A stretch of 64,000 nucleotides of DNA from Proales similis (taxonomy: Eukaryota > Rotifera > Eurotatoria > Ploima > Proalidae), in the NCBI GenBank assembly GCA_019059635.1, contig JAGVRJ010000007.1:1-64000 (forward strand), in the 5' to 3' direction. Positions 8,199-19,732 of this stretch are shown here, in pieces. The first letter of the stretch is position 1. Each line of letters opens with the position of its first letter. The notes below the pieces were generated by a model. The model worked only from the letters and a program-made list of their open reading frames with translations, made no database searches and had not been told where the DNA came from. The position numbers and the translations under genes are program-made.

Positions 8199-11026
8199 TC
8201 ATTGGCCATTAAAAAAGTAGTTGGCTATATCTTCTATGCTAATTAGAGTACCGGATATGAAGATATAAATGCCAAATAATGCTATCAAAGCGTTTTTAAT
8301 GAATTTTATGATCGGGTAGTTTGTAGAAGGCCAAAATACAATGAGATCAAGAATTGGTGGAACAATCAATGCCAGAGTTGTGCTGGCCACAGCTCCAATA
8401 AGTGAAATAAAAAGGTCAATTTTTGGTATAAGGACTGCAATAAAGAAAGTTAGCAGTACGAGAAAAGCCCGAAATAGGCTTTCTACTGTCCAAAGCATTC
8501 GGTACGCCTTTTTATTTGATGGGTCTCCATTCATTGAAGTGCTTTCTATGGTTAGCCTTTGAAGCCAGCCATTTGATCGCACCACAAAATTCCAAGTGAT
8601 ATCAGCCGCAACAAAAAACTGTAGATTAAATGTAAGAAAAATGGCGATTGCAAAAGAGATCTTGATCATTTGGAACAACATCTAAAGATGTAAAAATTTA
8701 AAAGAAAAAATCTGCGTACGTACCTTTAGTATTTAAACTTACATTAGAAACAGGCAGGTTCAAAGTAATACTCGCTTCACTTTCTCTTCCATATTTCATA
8801 TAGCCAAAAAAACCAAGCGCAAAATAGAAGATTGTTACAAGACTCATGGAAGTGTTTAAAACGCCATCAAGCTCAGCGAATTGAGCTTTGCTATGCATTC
8901 CGTGATAAACAGGTAAAATCAAAGAGATACCTTCAAAAGCATATATAGCAGAGCTAAAATAGTAGGGCCAGTCTTTGACAGGAGCTATCATATCCAGTTC
9001 TTCTACAGGCTTGAGATCCCCAACAAAGAAAAGTTCGTAGAGGATCACCAGCAGAGAAACTATCATAAAAAGATTTGCCACGGCACTAAATGGTGCTAAT
9101 AACTTGAGGTTTTTGATCATACAAAAAAGAATCAGTGGTATAACAGTAATAGCCATCAAAGTTTGAATAGTAAGGCTTGTTGAAGGATAATAGTAATGAA
9201 TAACTTGAATCAAATTTGTAGGAACAAAAACCATGTAAACGCAGCAGAAACCAAGTTGGGCCATAACCAGGATCTTGAAGAACTCTTAAAAAATTTGAAA
9301 AAGGTTCAAATTTTTGATCAACTTACCATGCTAATGAAACCGCTACAGACCTTTGGGATTCTCGAATTAGGGCCGAACTTTTCGTTCATCACCAAAAACA
9401 CAACTCCGTCATAACCGAATTCTTGAATCGCTACATTCTCTCCTTCCATTAGTTTATAGCTCTTGTCAATGACGTTTTCATAGCAATGCAACAAAAGATG
9501 CATGCAATGAACAGCTATTACGGCAATAATCCAAAGCGAAACTGACCCAAATACAAGTCCTGCGTTTTTGAAAGCTAAAGGCATCGCTAGTATTCCGGTG
9601 CCGATACATATTAGATTTTAAAATGACACGCTACATTTTTGTCTTAATTTTTAAATAAAATTGTGAAAAGATTGTTTGTTAGGTCTAAACCTATAGTCTA
9701 TAATTAGATGAATAGTTTTTCTTTCACACAAACAAAAAATCTAATATGCCACCGAAAATAGACCCTAAACTTGGTTTCGAAATTGAGAGACTTCACTTGA
9801 ATGGTTTATCTGTTTCTCAAATTCATTTGGAGATTTCGAAGGTGCAAAAGATAAATATTTCAACCATTTACAGGACTATAAAACGACAGTTTCCTCCAGA
9901 ACAACCCGTTCCAGAATCGATGCGATCGGACGGGTTAAACCTAATTGATGATCTTTTTTATCAAGGATTTACGAGAACCGAGGTCATAGAACAGGTTCAG
10001 AAGAATTTTCCTGCTATTTCACAAAAAGAAATCAGCGATAAGTACAGCAAGCTCTTGAAATTTGAAATTAGAGATTTTCGACCCTAAGAAATCTGAGAGT
10101 GTTCTAAAAAAGTTCATTTGTGAAATGCAAAACTATCCACTTGATGGTTTTATTTATTTTCTTGTTAACCAGGCTCGAACTAAGATAAAAATTGGATTTA
10201 CGAAATTTCTTCTTCAAAGGATTGATTCATTTAACTGCGTTATGAGAGAAAAGTTCGAATGTATAGGTTCAATTAAAGGTTCTTACCGGCTGGAGAGGAT
10301 TATTCATAGGAGATTCGGATTTTACTCAATCAAGCGCTATCGAGAGATGTATTATTATCAGAGTGATCTAGAAAAGTTCTTGGTTTTTTTAGCTAAAGCC
10401 TCTCCTGAGAGCTTCAAAGTGGTCCCAGTACATTCAGAATATTATGGTAAGTTTTTAAAATGGATCGAAAATCGATAATTATTCTGAAACAAGCATGGAA
10501 GGAAATATGGAAAGTTCTATTGCTCAAAGAAATTCGTCTCAGTTATCTATCACTCTACCAATAAGATCTGATTCCGAAGGAACAAATGAAGCAACTTTAT
10601 TAGAAAAAAAGCTTGAAATTCATCAATCTATCATCGAGAACTTAATTTCTAGGCAAAACGATCTTGAAAACAAGATAAAAGAGTTAGAAGAGCAGATTTT
10701 CAATAAAAAGGTTAACCCCAACAAATTTTGATAGAGCTCACAAAGACAATAAAAAAGTAAGGAGTTAAGTTAAATTTTCTAAAAAGGTGAGGCAAAAATA
10801 ACTTCTTACCTTAAAGTACTAGTTTTCAATTAGTATTTTTCATATGATTTGCCTTGATCATATGCATAAGAGTCTCTGAGCTGGTCGTTCCCTTTTTGAT
10901 GGGGCCAGAATCAGATGACTGGTCACCGCTGGCCGAACGATGCCCCTGGGCTCTGTTAGAATCTTCATTCGAAATCTCAGAAAAAGAGGCCCCTAATAAG
11001 GGTGCGTTTTGCTGATCAGAGTTCAT
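8199..11026 (-). CDS. SLC36-type amino acid transporter, interrupted
   Basis: Proton-coupled amino acid transporter (SLC36/PAT, Aa_trans fold, about 11 TM segments). Coding parts on the minus strand are 11026-10847 (60 codons: start [14 protein letters not shown], ending [10 protein letters not shown]), 9605-9327 ([16 protein letters not shown] onward), 9282-8743 ([12 protein letters not shown] to TLNLPVSN) and 8681-8199. Joined they give 493 aa, normal for the family, with every join in phase. Two small introns (9326-9283, 8742-8682) are GT-AG. The gap between parts 1 and 2 is different: it is 1241 bp, splits the invariant K-x-N-IGTG motif of TM1, and has neither GT nor AG at the ends; the frame runs into TGA after HMKNTN on one side and meets in-frame TAA (9618-9620) on the other. 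Either the gene is disrupted or the insert is removed by a non-standard route. Confidence 0.85.
9606..10846. mobile_element. Insertion splitting the SLC36 gene
   Basis: This segment sits exactly between the Asn and Ile codons of the SLC36 TM1 motif and holds a complete plus-strand gene (9746-10731). Its left end is ACATATTAGATTTTAAAATG and its right end ATTAGTATTTTTCATATG; both carry CATAT at the very edge (inverted) and a loosely similar ATTAG-(T)-ATTTT. A perfect 13-bp inverted repeat, CATATTAGATTTT at 9607-9619 and its complement at 9736-9748, runs from the left edge to the start codon of the nested gene. There is no clear target-site duplication. It may be a mobile element or a peculiar intron; the boundary is inferred from the host reading frame. 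Confidence 0.5.
9746..10731 (+). CDS. HTH / GIY-YIG-like nuclease / coiled-coil protein
   Basis: Three overlapping frames probably form one spliced gene. Part 1 (9746-about 10041) encodes two helix-turn-helix-like units ([15 protein letters not shown], then STIYRTIKR; and [16 protein letters not shown]). Part 2 (about 10100-10446) holds a T5orf172/Mug113-type GIY-YIG-like domain: [39 protein letters not shown] and a closing EMYYY. Part 3 (about 10502-10731) is a 70-aa heptad coiled coil. GTAAGT at 10447 is a strong donor; splicing to 10502 or nearby keeps frame. A 58-bp intron 10042-10099 would join parts 1 and 2, though an independent ATG exists at 10125. The domain is known from phage, viral, bacterial and fungal proteins. 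The gene lies wholly inside the SLC36 gene on the opposite strand. Catalytic activity is unproven. Confidence 0.55.
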
Positions 11027-11681
11027 GATAATAAAAGATATGAATCGAAAAACAAGTCTCAAAAACTGCCTTCTAATTTTGCGAATGCAGACTCCGAATG
11101 CATGAAATCATGCGTGCACTCCCTGGTAGAGCGCATATATTCATGGATCACATGACCTGCTTCATATCTTTCAGAGGAAAGGATAGGTTCAAGATATGCG
11201 AAGGCTGATAAATTGCGTAGTAAACTGATATTATCTTTTACTAAAAGCTACTAAGTAGGTAATATCTTAACGAGACTATTAATAAAAAAAAATAAAATTA
11301 GCTGGAATGATGCGTAAAAGAAAACATCACAAGAAAATTTTGTGTCAGGTTATAGCTTATGCTAATATTCTGTGAATTCTATGGATTCTGGATTCTATAA
11401 ACTAAAAAACTCATTTAACTTTTTGAAGAAAAAAATCGAGTAATTAAAATCAACCGAGTTGTAAGCCTCAAACAAATTGAACAAAACAAAAAACTGCACT
11501 TTTTAAGAGACACGATCAAAAAGTTCAGAGTATACTTGTTATAAAACAGTCTAGGATCTTATCTTAACGAGCAAATTTAAGCGCATTTTAAAGCCCTTTA
11601 AAAGCGCTTTACCAAAGCGTTCTCCACCTCCAAAAAACAAAAATTTTCTCTGTGTATTTGCCTAATAGAAATCTGAACCAA
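11027..11681. other. Intergenic region before the LRR gene
   Basis: AT-rich region with no gene. It separates the divergent starts of the SLC36 gene (minus) and LRR gene (plus), so it should hold both promoters. TATAAAA at 11540-11546 lies 136 bp before the LRR start codon and could serve it. Confidence 0.4.
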
Positions 11682-13427
11682 ATGGTACCAACTTTAAATA
11701 TCATAATTGTACTGATTTCGACTTATATTCATATTACTTGTGGCTTTCCTTGGGATCAACAATGTAGTCCTGATTGTTATTGCTTTGATCAAGCTAACCA
11801 AGTGACATGTTATGGAAATCGAGCAAATGAGAGCTTTGCTATAATAGATCGAACTCGCATTTACTCAAAATTATATTTTGTTGATTACCCGATCATACCA
11901 ACATCTTCATTTATTCATTACTTATTCAAAGAGACGGACGAGAATCAGATATTTTTTAGTTTTAAGAGCACATCAAAACTAAATAAAAACGCTTTTAGCC
12001 CTCTAGGTAATATTTCAAACCTAAATGTTCCATTAAGAATCGATATTTCCACTCCGATAAATTTGCAAATTGAGCCATATGCTTTCAATTCAAGCAATAT
12101 ACAAATTTTGACAATTGATAACCCGAAAAAAACTCCGGGTTTTAATTCATCGTTTAATTGGGCCGGATTTTGCGGAAGTTCCCAAATAAAAGAACTCCGA
12201 TTCGATAGATGTGAAGCCTTGTCTTCATTTACTTTTGAAAGAAACTCGCAAGAAAATTTAGATGATTGCCAAGTAAGAATAGATAAAATTAGTGTTGAGG
12301 CTGTTCAGATTGTAGAATTTACCAACAGAACCTTTCCTACGACATTTTTATCATCAATTGAAAGCTTGATTTGGAAATACAGCATACTTGAGAATTTAGC
12401 AGATCTTTCAATCGCCAATATGCCATCAGTAAAATCGATTAAATTTACTGGAAACAAGTTGAAAAAGATAAACAGGCTAGCTCTTTATCAAGAAACCAGT
12501 AAACTCGAAGAATTGGATTTAAGTGACAATTCTATTAATAATATTGTCTTGACAGCTTTCGACAGCCTGGTATTTTTAAAGACACTTAATTTACGGCAAA
12601 CCCAAATTTCAACCATGTCAGATCAAATTTTTGGGAGGTTAGTGAATTTGGAGAATCTTTACCTAGGATTTGGAAAAAACATGACTAAGTTCAATTGGGG
12701 TAGTATTCAAGCATTGCCTAAGCTCAAGTTATTGGAACTTTCATATCTGAAATCTGCCGATGTAATATTTAATGATGATATTGCACTTGAGGAGTTTTTA
12801 CTTATTGAAAAATCGCTAAAAAATTTGAAAAATTTACTGCTTCGAGGTGGTTACAGATTTACTCTAAAGAATGCTTGTATTTTGAAAAACATCGAGCGAA
12901 AGTCAGATATATCATCGTTTAGTTTATTTGAATTTGATTTAGATCAACCTTGTGATTGTTTCGTGGCTCAATCGCTCAAACTTTTTCGATTTCAACATAG
13001 TCAAACAAACCAAAAATTCAATTCGAGTTTTAATTTATTTCCGAAATGTTACAGAGAAATATATGACTACGCAAATCATCCAGATCTCTCTAGACCTTCA
13101 GCATTATTAAATGAACTTGAAAAAAATTGTGACTTAATTCTCAACAAAGAGTGTCCAATCATACTAGCCACCACGAGTTCCTTTTCAACATCCCTAGCTA
13201 TAACCGAAAGACCAGATGACAAATCTTCTCACAAAGACTTTATTTATTATTTTTTTATAGCTGCGATAGTGGTTTTTGGGATATTAGTTATCGTTTTAGC
13301 TGTATTACTAGTTTGGGTAGTGGTCAAAATGGAAAGAAAAGTCTCCTCTGAAAGAACAACTTCCTCGAGTGAGTTCCTAAAAAATAAATCAATTCATCCT
13401 TATTCTGATGAAACCACTCGATTTTAA
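11682..13427 (+). CDS. Leucine-rich repeat single-pass membrane protein
   Basis: Intronless gene of 581 aa starting at ATG 11682. A signal peptide (about 20 residues, IIIVLISTYIHITCG) is followed by a cysteine-rich LRR cap (CSPDCYCF with a later CYG). Irregular leucine-rich repeats follow; the clearest are near residues 275-345 (LEELDLSDNSINNI, LKTLNLRQTQISTM, LENLYLGFG). A C-terminal LRR cap begins CDCFVAQ near residue 425. One hydrophobic helix (YYFFIAAIVVFGILVIVLAV) near residues 525-550 and a short cytoplasmic tail (about 35 aa, rich in Ser/Thr) complete it. Several N-x-S/T sites fit an extracellular domain. Such proteins act in adhesion or signalling; ligand and orthologue are unknown to me. 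Single-exon structure is common for LRR genes. Confidence 0.8.
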   Translation: MVPTLNIIIVLISTYIHITCGFPWDQQCSPDCYCFDQANQVTCYGNRANESFAIIDRTRIYSKLYFVDYPIIPTSSFIHYLFKETDENQIFFSFKSTSKLNKNAFSPLGNISNLNVPLRIDISTPINLQIEPYAFNSSNIQILTIDNPKKTPGFNSSFNWAGFCGSSQIKELRFDRCEALSSFTFERNSQENLDDCQVRIDKISVEAVQIVEFTNRTFPTTFLSSIESLIWKYSILENLADLSIANMPSVKSIKFTGNKLKKINRLALYQETSKLEELDLSDNSINNIVLTAFDSLVFLKTLNLRQTQISTMSDQIFGRLVNLENLYLGFGKNMTKFNWGSIQALPKLKLLELSYLKSADVIFNDDIALEEFLLIEKSLKNLKNLLLRGGYRFTLKNACILKNIERKSDISSFSLFEFDLDQPCDCFVAQSLKLFRFQHSQTNQKFNSSFNLFPKCYREIYDYANHPDLSRPSALLNELEKNCDLILNKECPIILATTSSFSTSLAITERPDDKSSHKDFIYYFFIAAIVVFGILVIVLAVLLVWVVVKMERKVSSERTTSSSEFLKNKSIHPYSDETTRF

Positions 13428-14664
13428 AGAATTAATTCTTTACAAAAACATAACCTTAATCTGAAAAATCATGATTATTATTTAAAAAAATGATGTTCAC
13501 AAAACACCAAAGGCTTCAAGGGATTTAATTCAAAATTTAGTATGCTCTCATTGTTTTCATTGAGAAAGGAACTTGAATAAAATTAAATAAACAATCTGCG
13601 TTAAAATTTTGAGTTCCATTAAAAACCGTTAAAATATATCTACTAATTTGTTTAGATGGGTTCAAAATTTGTCAATTAAAAGATTTAGGTAAATAAACTT
13701 GAAATTATAGCTGAGAAAATGTTTTGAAAGTTATGTCATGTATTTTAAACTTTTCGAAACTAAACAATAATATCCGTATATGATTGAAATGGACTGCTTA
13801 TCCGATATTTTGCAATACTCTTAATCGCTTTCAAATTTAAATTGATTATTATAATCTTATATTTTATTTTTTGGTAATTTCTGAAACGAAAAAAATAGTC
13901 AGCGTTCTATACTTGTTGGTTTTATAGCAAACTGTTTGGGAACTTCCTTTGTTTACTACTTCATTCTTGTTAGCTTTTGTTATTGAAGCCGTATATATTA
14001 ATAAAAAATTTAGTCATTCTTTAGATCATAAATAAAACGATTTGTCCCAAAAAAGATGGTTTGGCATTATGGCAGTAAAAATGCAATGCGAGCACTTTGT
14101 ATGATGCATTTTCATAATTTGATTTATTTATTCGTTAGGTTCGTATGAAGGAAGACATTGTTCAAGAGATGCGTTATTTCTAATAAAATTTCTGCGTAGT
14201 TGCTGAAATTCAATCAAATATCCCTTGGAAAAATAAACAAATGAATTCATCAGCGATTTCATATACTTTAATAAAAACTATCATTTATCCTTTACAAGTT
14301 TCGAGCTTAAAAACTTATTAAATATTTTTTTAGTTTACTGAAAATCTAAAGCTTTCACAAAATGACTGTCATAACTGTTCTTATTCTTCTTATTCGAATC
14401 TTCTTGGGCAACTGAAAATTCAACCTTATCTATTTGACTAAACTAAACAAATGAGTCAGGACCCAGGTCAGGTCCCCTTTTATGCAGCCTCCATTTTCAT
14501 TCGCATCATTTTATTTCTGCATGCATAGACTTATTATTGGTTCGCATTTTAGATTGCTTCTAATCATAAGTGACTAATTTTGAGCGATTCCTTGTTTTCA
14601 CAACAAGGCTTGTCTAAATACATTTACTAGATAGAACTTCGAAATTCAAATCACGTCACTGAAA
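13428..14664. other. Intergenic region
   Basis: About 1.2 kb of AT-rich DNA without a supported gene, RNA or repeat. The 3' UTR of the LRR gene and the promoter and 5' UTR of PIP4K2 lie here. Confidence 0.5.
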
Positions 14665-16015
14665 ATGAGTGAGACAAAGGTCAAAAAATTGAAGAATAAA
14701 AACAAGATGAGCATCAAGATACAAAAAAAGAAGGTGTTTAGAGCCACTGAACCGCTTATTGCAGTATTCATGTGGGGTGTAAACTACTCGGTAAAATACC
14801 GTTTATAGTTTTTCAACTTATTCTCTAACAACCTTCCTTTAAGAATAATGAACTTAGGCAAGTGCCGATGCCGGAGCTTTTGATGCCTGATGATTTTAAA
14901 GCTTACATGAAAGTTAAAATAGATAATCAACACTTCAACAAGTCAGTTTTTTACCAGAATGCATATAAAAATAAACTATCATGATTTTTTAAAGGAGCAT
15001 GCTACCGAGTCATTATAAAGTTAAAGAATACTGTCCTTTGGTATTCAAAAAACTAAGAGAACGTTTCAATATAAGAGAAGAAGCTTTTTTAAAGTCTATA
15101 ACACGAGGCCCTGTTGAACCATTAGATTGCAGTAGCGGAAAAAGCAATGCAAAATTCTATGTATCTTATGACAAACGCTATGTTATAAAAACAATTACTA
15201 GCGATGATGTTGAAGGTTTACACAATTTACTTCCTGATTATCATAAGCATGTTGTAGAGACCAAGGGCGATACCCTAGTTCCCCATCTCTTGGGAATGTT
15301 TCGCCTAACAGTAGAAGACAAGGAAAATTACTTATTGGTCATGCGAAACGTATTTTCAAAAAAGTTTAAAATCAACATCAAGTATGATCTAAAAGGTTCA
15401 TCGGTAGATCGAAGTGCAACTACTAAAGAAAAAGAAAAGGAAGCACCGACATTCAAAGATAACGACTTTTTGGGAGATGGCCGAGTCTTAAATTTAGGTC
15501 TTACAGCAAAAACTGAATTTATCAAAAAGTTAAAAAGGGATGTTGAGTTTTTGAGTTCACTAAAAATGATGGATTATTCACTGCTAGTAGGAATCCATGA
15601 ACCGGACAGTGTTGTTACAAGCGGAGAAGAAAACGAGCCAGCAGCTTCTGCTCTAGGAACTGACTCAGATCAAGAAAATTTATCTCCAAATACTTGCGAT
15701 GAAACAGAAGATACAGACGAAGATCAGCTTAATATTTCAGTTCCAACTCCACCAGAAAGTCCTAGTTCTCCCAGAAATTGTGAGGAAAATAGAATCGATT
15801 TTGGAATATTTGGAATTCCCTCGGCTGAAAATAGTCAAAAGAAAGAGGTCTACTTTATGGCACTTATTGATATACTCACCCATTACGGACTGAAAAAGCG
15901 TTCAGCAAATGTAGCAAAAACAGTTAAGTATGGAGCAGATCAAGAGATTTCAACAGTAAAACCCGAACAGTATGCTAGACGTTTTATAGACTTCATTGAA
16001 AAAATAATAGTTTGA
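14665..16015 (+). CDS. PIP4K2: Phosphatidylinositol 5-phosphate 4-kinase (type II)
   Basis: Lipid kinase that converts PI5P to PI(4,5)P2. Three exons: 14665-14790, 14844-14941 and 14995-16015, joined by 53-bp GT-AG introns, give 414 aa, close to the vertebrate 405-420. Characteristic parts in order are KKVFRATEPL, FMWGVNYS, LLMPDDFKAYMKVK, SHYKVKEYCPLVF, SYDKRYVIKTIT (ATP-binding lysine), YDLKGSSV, KDNDFLGDGR and MMDYSLLVGIH. A disordered acidic insert with Ser/Pro-rich phrases follows (residues about 220-285), then the DIL-type motif LIDILTHYGLKKR and the type II activation loop near GADQEISTV. Both N-terminal exons were found by frame and homology only. The type II assignment rests on the activation loop and N-terminus. 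Confidence 0.95.
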
Positions 16016-16212
16016 TGTTTTTCTGTCAAGCATGATTAATTGGATTATTAAATTTAGTATATAAAATAAATTAAGCGAATGTAATAAATCATTTTTAACA
16101 ATCTTAACAATAATTTCATGGGTTTTTAACGAAATTTTGAGCAAACGATTTGCGCAAAAACTTAATAAGTTATTGGGAATTTTTAAATTTTTATTTTTAT
16201 GGTTTAAGCTAG

Positions 16213-19200
16213 TCATTCGAAAGATTGGGGTGCCTCAAAGTCAGGGATGATTTCTTTGACTTTTGAACGGAGCTCATCTATTCGATTCAACTTGGCCCTT
16301 TCTTTCCTTATAACTGTTGGAAAATTTCTCAAAAAATTGAAGTATTTTGCCTTTATATTATTTTCGTAGGTTTCATCAGCCAATATCTCAAAGTGATTGG
16401 TTAGTTTTTTTGAAAAATCTTTGTAAGCTTTCCATTCTTGCAGACATTTTAACTTCAAATTATATCTATAAAATCGAAAGGCTTTAGCGTATTGAATCTG
16501 AAGATGGTCCTTGTACAATTTAAATCGGTTGAAGTAAGATTTGACCAAATGATGCTTGTTGAATAACTCAGCTCGAGAATTTCTTTCATTCATATTAACT
16601 TGTGTTAATTGAAACCACGAGGAAAGAGACACCTTCAAAATTTTGTGTCTAGAATGAAGCTCTGCTTTTTCAATTTTTTCCTGGCGGTTTTTTAAAAGCC
16701 TTTTGAATGCGTTGAATCCATAATAACGTTTTAAATAAACGCTTAAAGATGATTATAAACATTAATTATCTAATATTGCCCTAGACAGATAATTTATCAT
16801 ATTTACCCATAGAACTTAATAGCTTTTGAATACAATTGTTCTTCTTTTATCTTTTCTTCTTCCTTCAAGCGCTCTTCCTCTTGCTGTTTTTTTCTTTTTT
16901 CCTTTGCTTCGACGGATCTCTTCTTTTTTTCGTCTTCTTCTCTTTTTAGTTTCTCTTCTTGTTCAAGTCTGATTTTTTCCAGCTTTTCGAGTTCGATTTT
17001 TCTTTTTCTTTTCTCCCTTTCGACTTTTAATGCATCTCTTGCTTTGGCTCTTTCTTCCATTTTACTCAAAAAATTAACGTGATTGCAATGAGAACTGGAT
17101 TTTTGTTTCATCTCCAACGATGGTTCTAATTTTTCTTTCTCTTTAAGTGTTTCTTCTAATTCTTTCGAAATCGGAACATCTTCATGAGAAATCAACAAAT
17201 TTTCGGATATTAAAGTATTGGATTTATCCAATTTCTTGGCTGTCATATCTCTTTTTTCCTTCTGATATTGTAATTTTTGTATTTTCTCAATCTCATTCTT
17301 ACAAAAGATAATTGTGTTAAATTAAAATCTAAAGTTTAGTCGATTTAAAATACCTGCTTTGCTTTTATTTCCTCTAGTAGAGTAATTTGTTGATGAAAAT
17401 TGGCTTGGCTATACTGAAATTTCATTTCCTCAATAATACGCTGTTGTTCTATAAAAAATTATTCTTCATGATTTTGTTTCGTTCTATTTTGTTAAATCAC
17501 CTTTAATCATGCTGTGCTGTTCTTTCAAAAGCTTTTCTTGTGTCTTAAATCGATGTTCAAAAACATTGGAAGCTGGTGAATTAAGATTCTCCGAAGATCT
17601 TGTTTGAGATAAATTTTGGCAATTAGTGGCGCTGGCCATTGATTTAGTTTTTAACAAATTTCGAGAATCTTTCTTAATTGAAAAATCTCTTTTGGCTTTC
17701 TCATTTGAGCGGCTTTTTAACGAATAAAATTTTAAAACTTTTCCTTAAATGTAAGTCATTTTATGCTCTTCCTACTTTATCAATAATGCGTCTGACGTAT
17801 TTGCCGCTTTGGTTTCCTTTTTTTCTTTGCTGAGGTTAATATTTTTTTCAACCGTATTTCTATTTTTTTCGATTGAAATATCAGAGACAACGTCCAAAAA
17901 GCGTCTGATTTTGCTCTGAGTTTGTTCTTTTTGACTTAAAAGTTGATTTTTCAATTGCTCGGCTCTGCTCATTTGGTTCCATAGATTAAAAACTCTTGTT
18001 ATGGGTATTAAAATAAGACTCTATCTGAAGTGATCATAAATATTAACTGAAACTCCATAAATTTACCCTGAAACCTATATCAATTGAGGAGTTTCACTCA
18101 AAAATTAAGGTCAATTCAATTTTTCCCTTCAAACAATAGGACACTGATACTTCGAAAAATGTTTGACTTACTTTTTCATCAAATTTGTTTGGTAGTGGTT
18201 GATTGCTTTCACTTCTTTTGCTTGGTTAACTTTTACAATATTTTCGTGAGTCACTTGTTCTCGCCTTATCTTATTGCTCAGAATAGTTTTCTTCCATGAA
18301 TTGAAAATTCTTATAAGCCAAAAAAGTTGATATGATGAGCTATAGAAAATTGAGCTAGTTTCATTTACTTGTAAGACAATTTCCAATCAAACAGAGCTTT
18401 AGCTTTCCCAACTTTGATTCGATAATCTATAACGACAGTATACCATTGAGAAAAGCAAAATTGAAGAAGCTTTTGTACATCTTAGTTTTTGGTCTTAAAT
18501 TTTACCGGAAAAATTTTACCTTAAGCTTTTTTGATCTGAAAAATGTTTCCAACAAGTCGTTAGCTCTTTTTTCAGCAATTTCATCTCGTTTGGCTTGCAG
18601 TTCTAAGAACTTGCTACTCTCAATTTTTTCGTTTTGTTTTTTCTCACTGGCCAAGCGAGAAGCTTCAAACTCCTTTTGCCTAATTTTTTAATGAAAATAA
18701 GGGATTGTGAACACAAAAGAAAAGTAGCTTAGTTTTTAAATACTTTGTTTTGATTTCGTTTTCTATTGCTCGCTGAGTTTTCAGTTCTTTTCTTAGTTTT
18801 TCAGCCTCTTTTTCAATCAATTGTTTCTCAAGATTTTCTTTTAATTGCTTATCTCTTTGCTCTTTATCAATAATTTGTCTAGCTCGAATCTCTGCTTCTT
18901 TTTTAGCGATCCTTTCTCTTTTTCGGTTTTCTATTTCCCTTTGTCTCTTTTCACGATTTTCTCTCACAATCTGATGCCTTATATCTATTTTATCTCGAAT
19001 GCTTGTTCCATAGGCGTTTTTTTCGTCCTGATAAACTAGTTTCTTTGGATCCACCAAATCTTTGCGTAATATTTTGCTTATTATATCATGAGTAATATAC
19101 TCATCGTCAAAATTTTCATAGTCGACTCCTCTTATTTCTAATGGATCATCTTCTCGAGGCTTTTGGTCGCTTATCTCATTTAGCAGCCTTGTGTTTTTAC

Positions 19201-19576
19201 TAAATTCACTGAACTCTTGAGTGTCAAGGTAATGATACATATCATCATCAATATCGAAACGTAACTTATCAGCTATCCATTCACTAATTAACTCTTGAGC
19301 TTCGCTTGTTGGCTCCTTTTGGAGTTGGCTTGAAAAGTTTTTATCAACACTCTTTTGATCAAAAGTCTTTCTGATTGCATCTTCAGAGGCTTGTTCGACC
19401 TTCCTTAGCCAACGGTGGATAGATTCATCTTAAACAAGCACCTTGGCGTTTAATCATTCTGAAAATGTATAAATCTTGGCCCTCTAATTACCCTTGTCAT
19501 GTGAGATTTTTGAACATGCTCGCCTTATTGAATTGGGCTTGAATTTATAGAGTTGCTGAAGGTAGCTTCCTTCCAT
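16213..19576 (-). CDS. CCDC191: CCDC191-like coiled-coil protein
   Basis: Large minus-strand gene with about ten exons and introns of 45-65 bp. The start ATG at 19576 gives MEGSYLQQLYKFKPNS; a 63-bp intron (19491-19429) leads to RWLRKVEQASEDAIRK and AQELISEWIADKLR, which match the N-terminal part of the CCDC191 family. A long, highly charged single-helix region follows (18680-19240; later 16803-17246), rich in Glu, Lys and Arg. Repeated short units with a central Trp (FNSWKK, LQEWKAYKD, SSWFQL) appear towards the C-terminus. The last exon ends EIIPDFEAPQSFE. CCDC191 is poorly characterised in any animal. Exons at 18400-18670 and 17340-17760 are small and their joins approximate. The family call comes mainly from the N-terminus and overall architecture. 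Confidence 0.7.
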
Positions 19577-19732
19577 TCTAATTATATGAAATTTCGATTC
19601 AGCTATTTTCCGAGAAAATATGTGGACAAATAATTATTTCAAATTGCTAAGGAACAGTCAAGTAAGTTTTGAAACGGTAGTGCTGTTAACTTTCAGTTTA
19701 TTCTGATTTATTCCTTTTCTATTTCGATTTAT

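Noticed and set aside
10447..10501. The 78-aa coiled-coil frame at 10495 as a separate gene
   Set aside because: A strong GTAAGT donor ends the preceding frame 50 bp upstream and a phase-correct acceptor exists, so it is more simply the last exon of the HTH/nuclease gene.
9606..10846. U12-type (AT-AC) intron as explanation of the SLC36 interruption
   Set aside because: No AT-AC boundary keeps the frame, and neither the U12 donor nor the branch-site consensus is seen near the edges.
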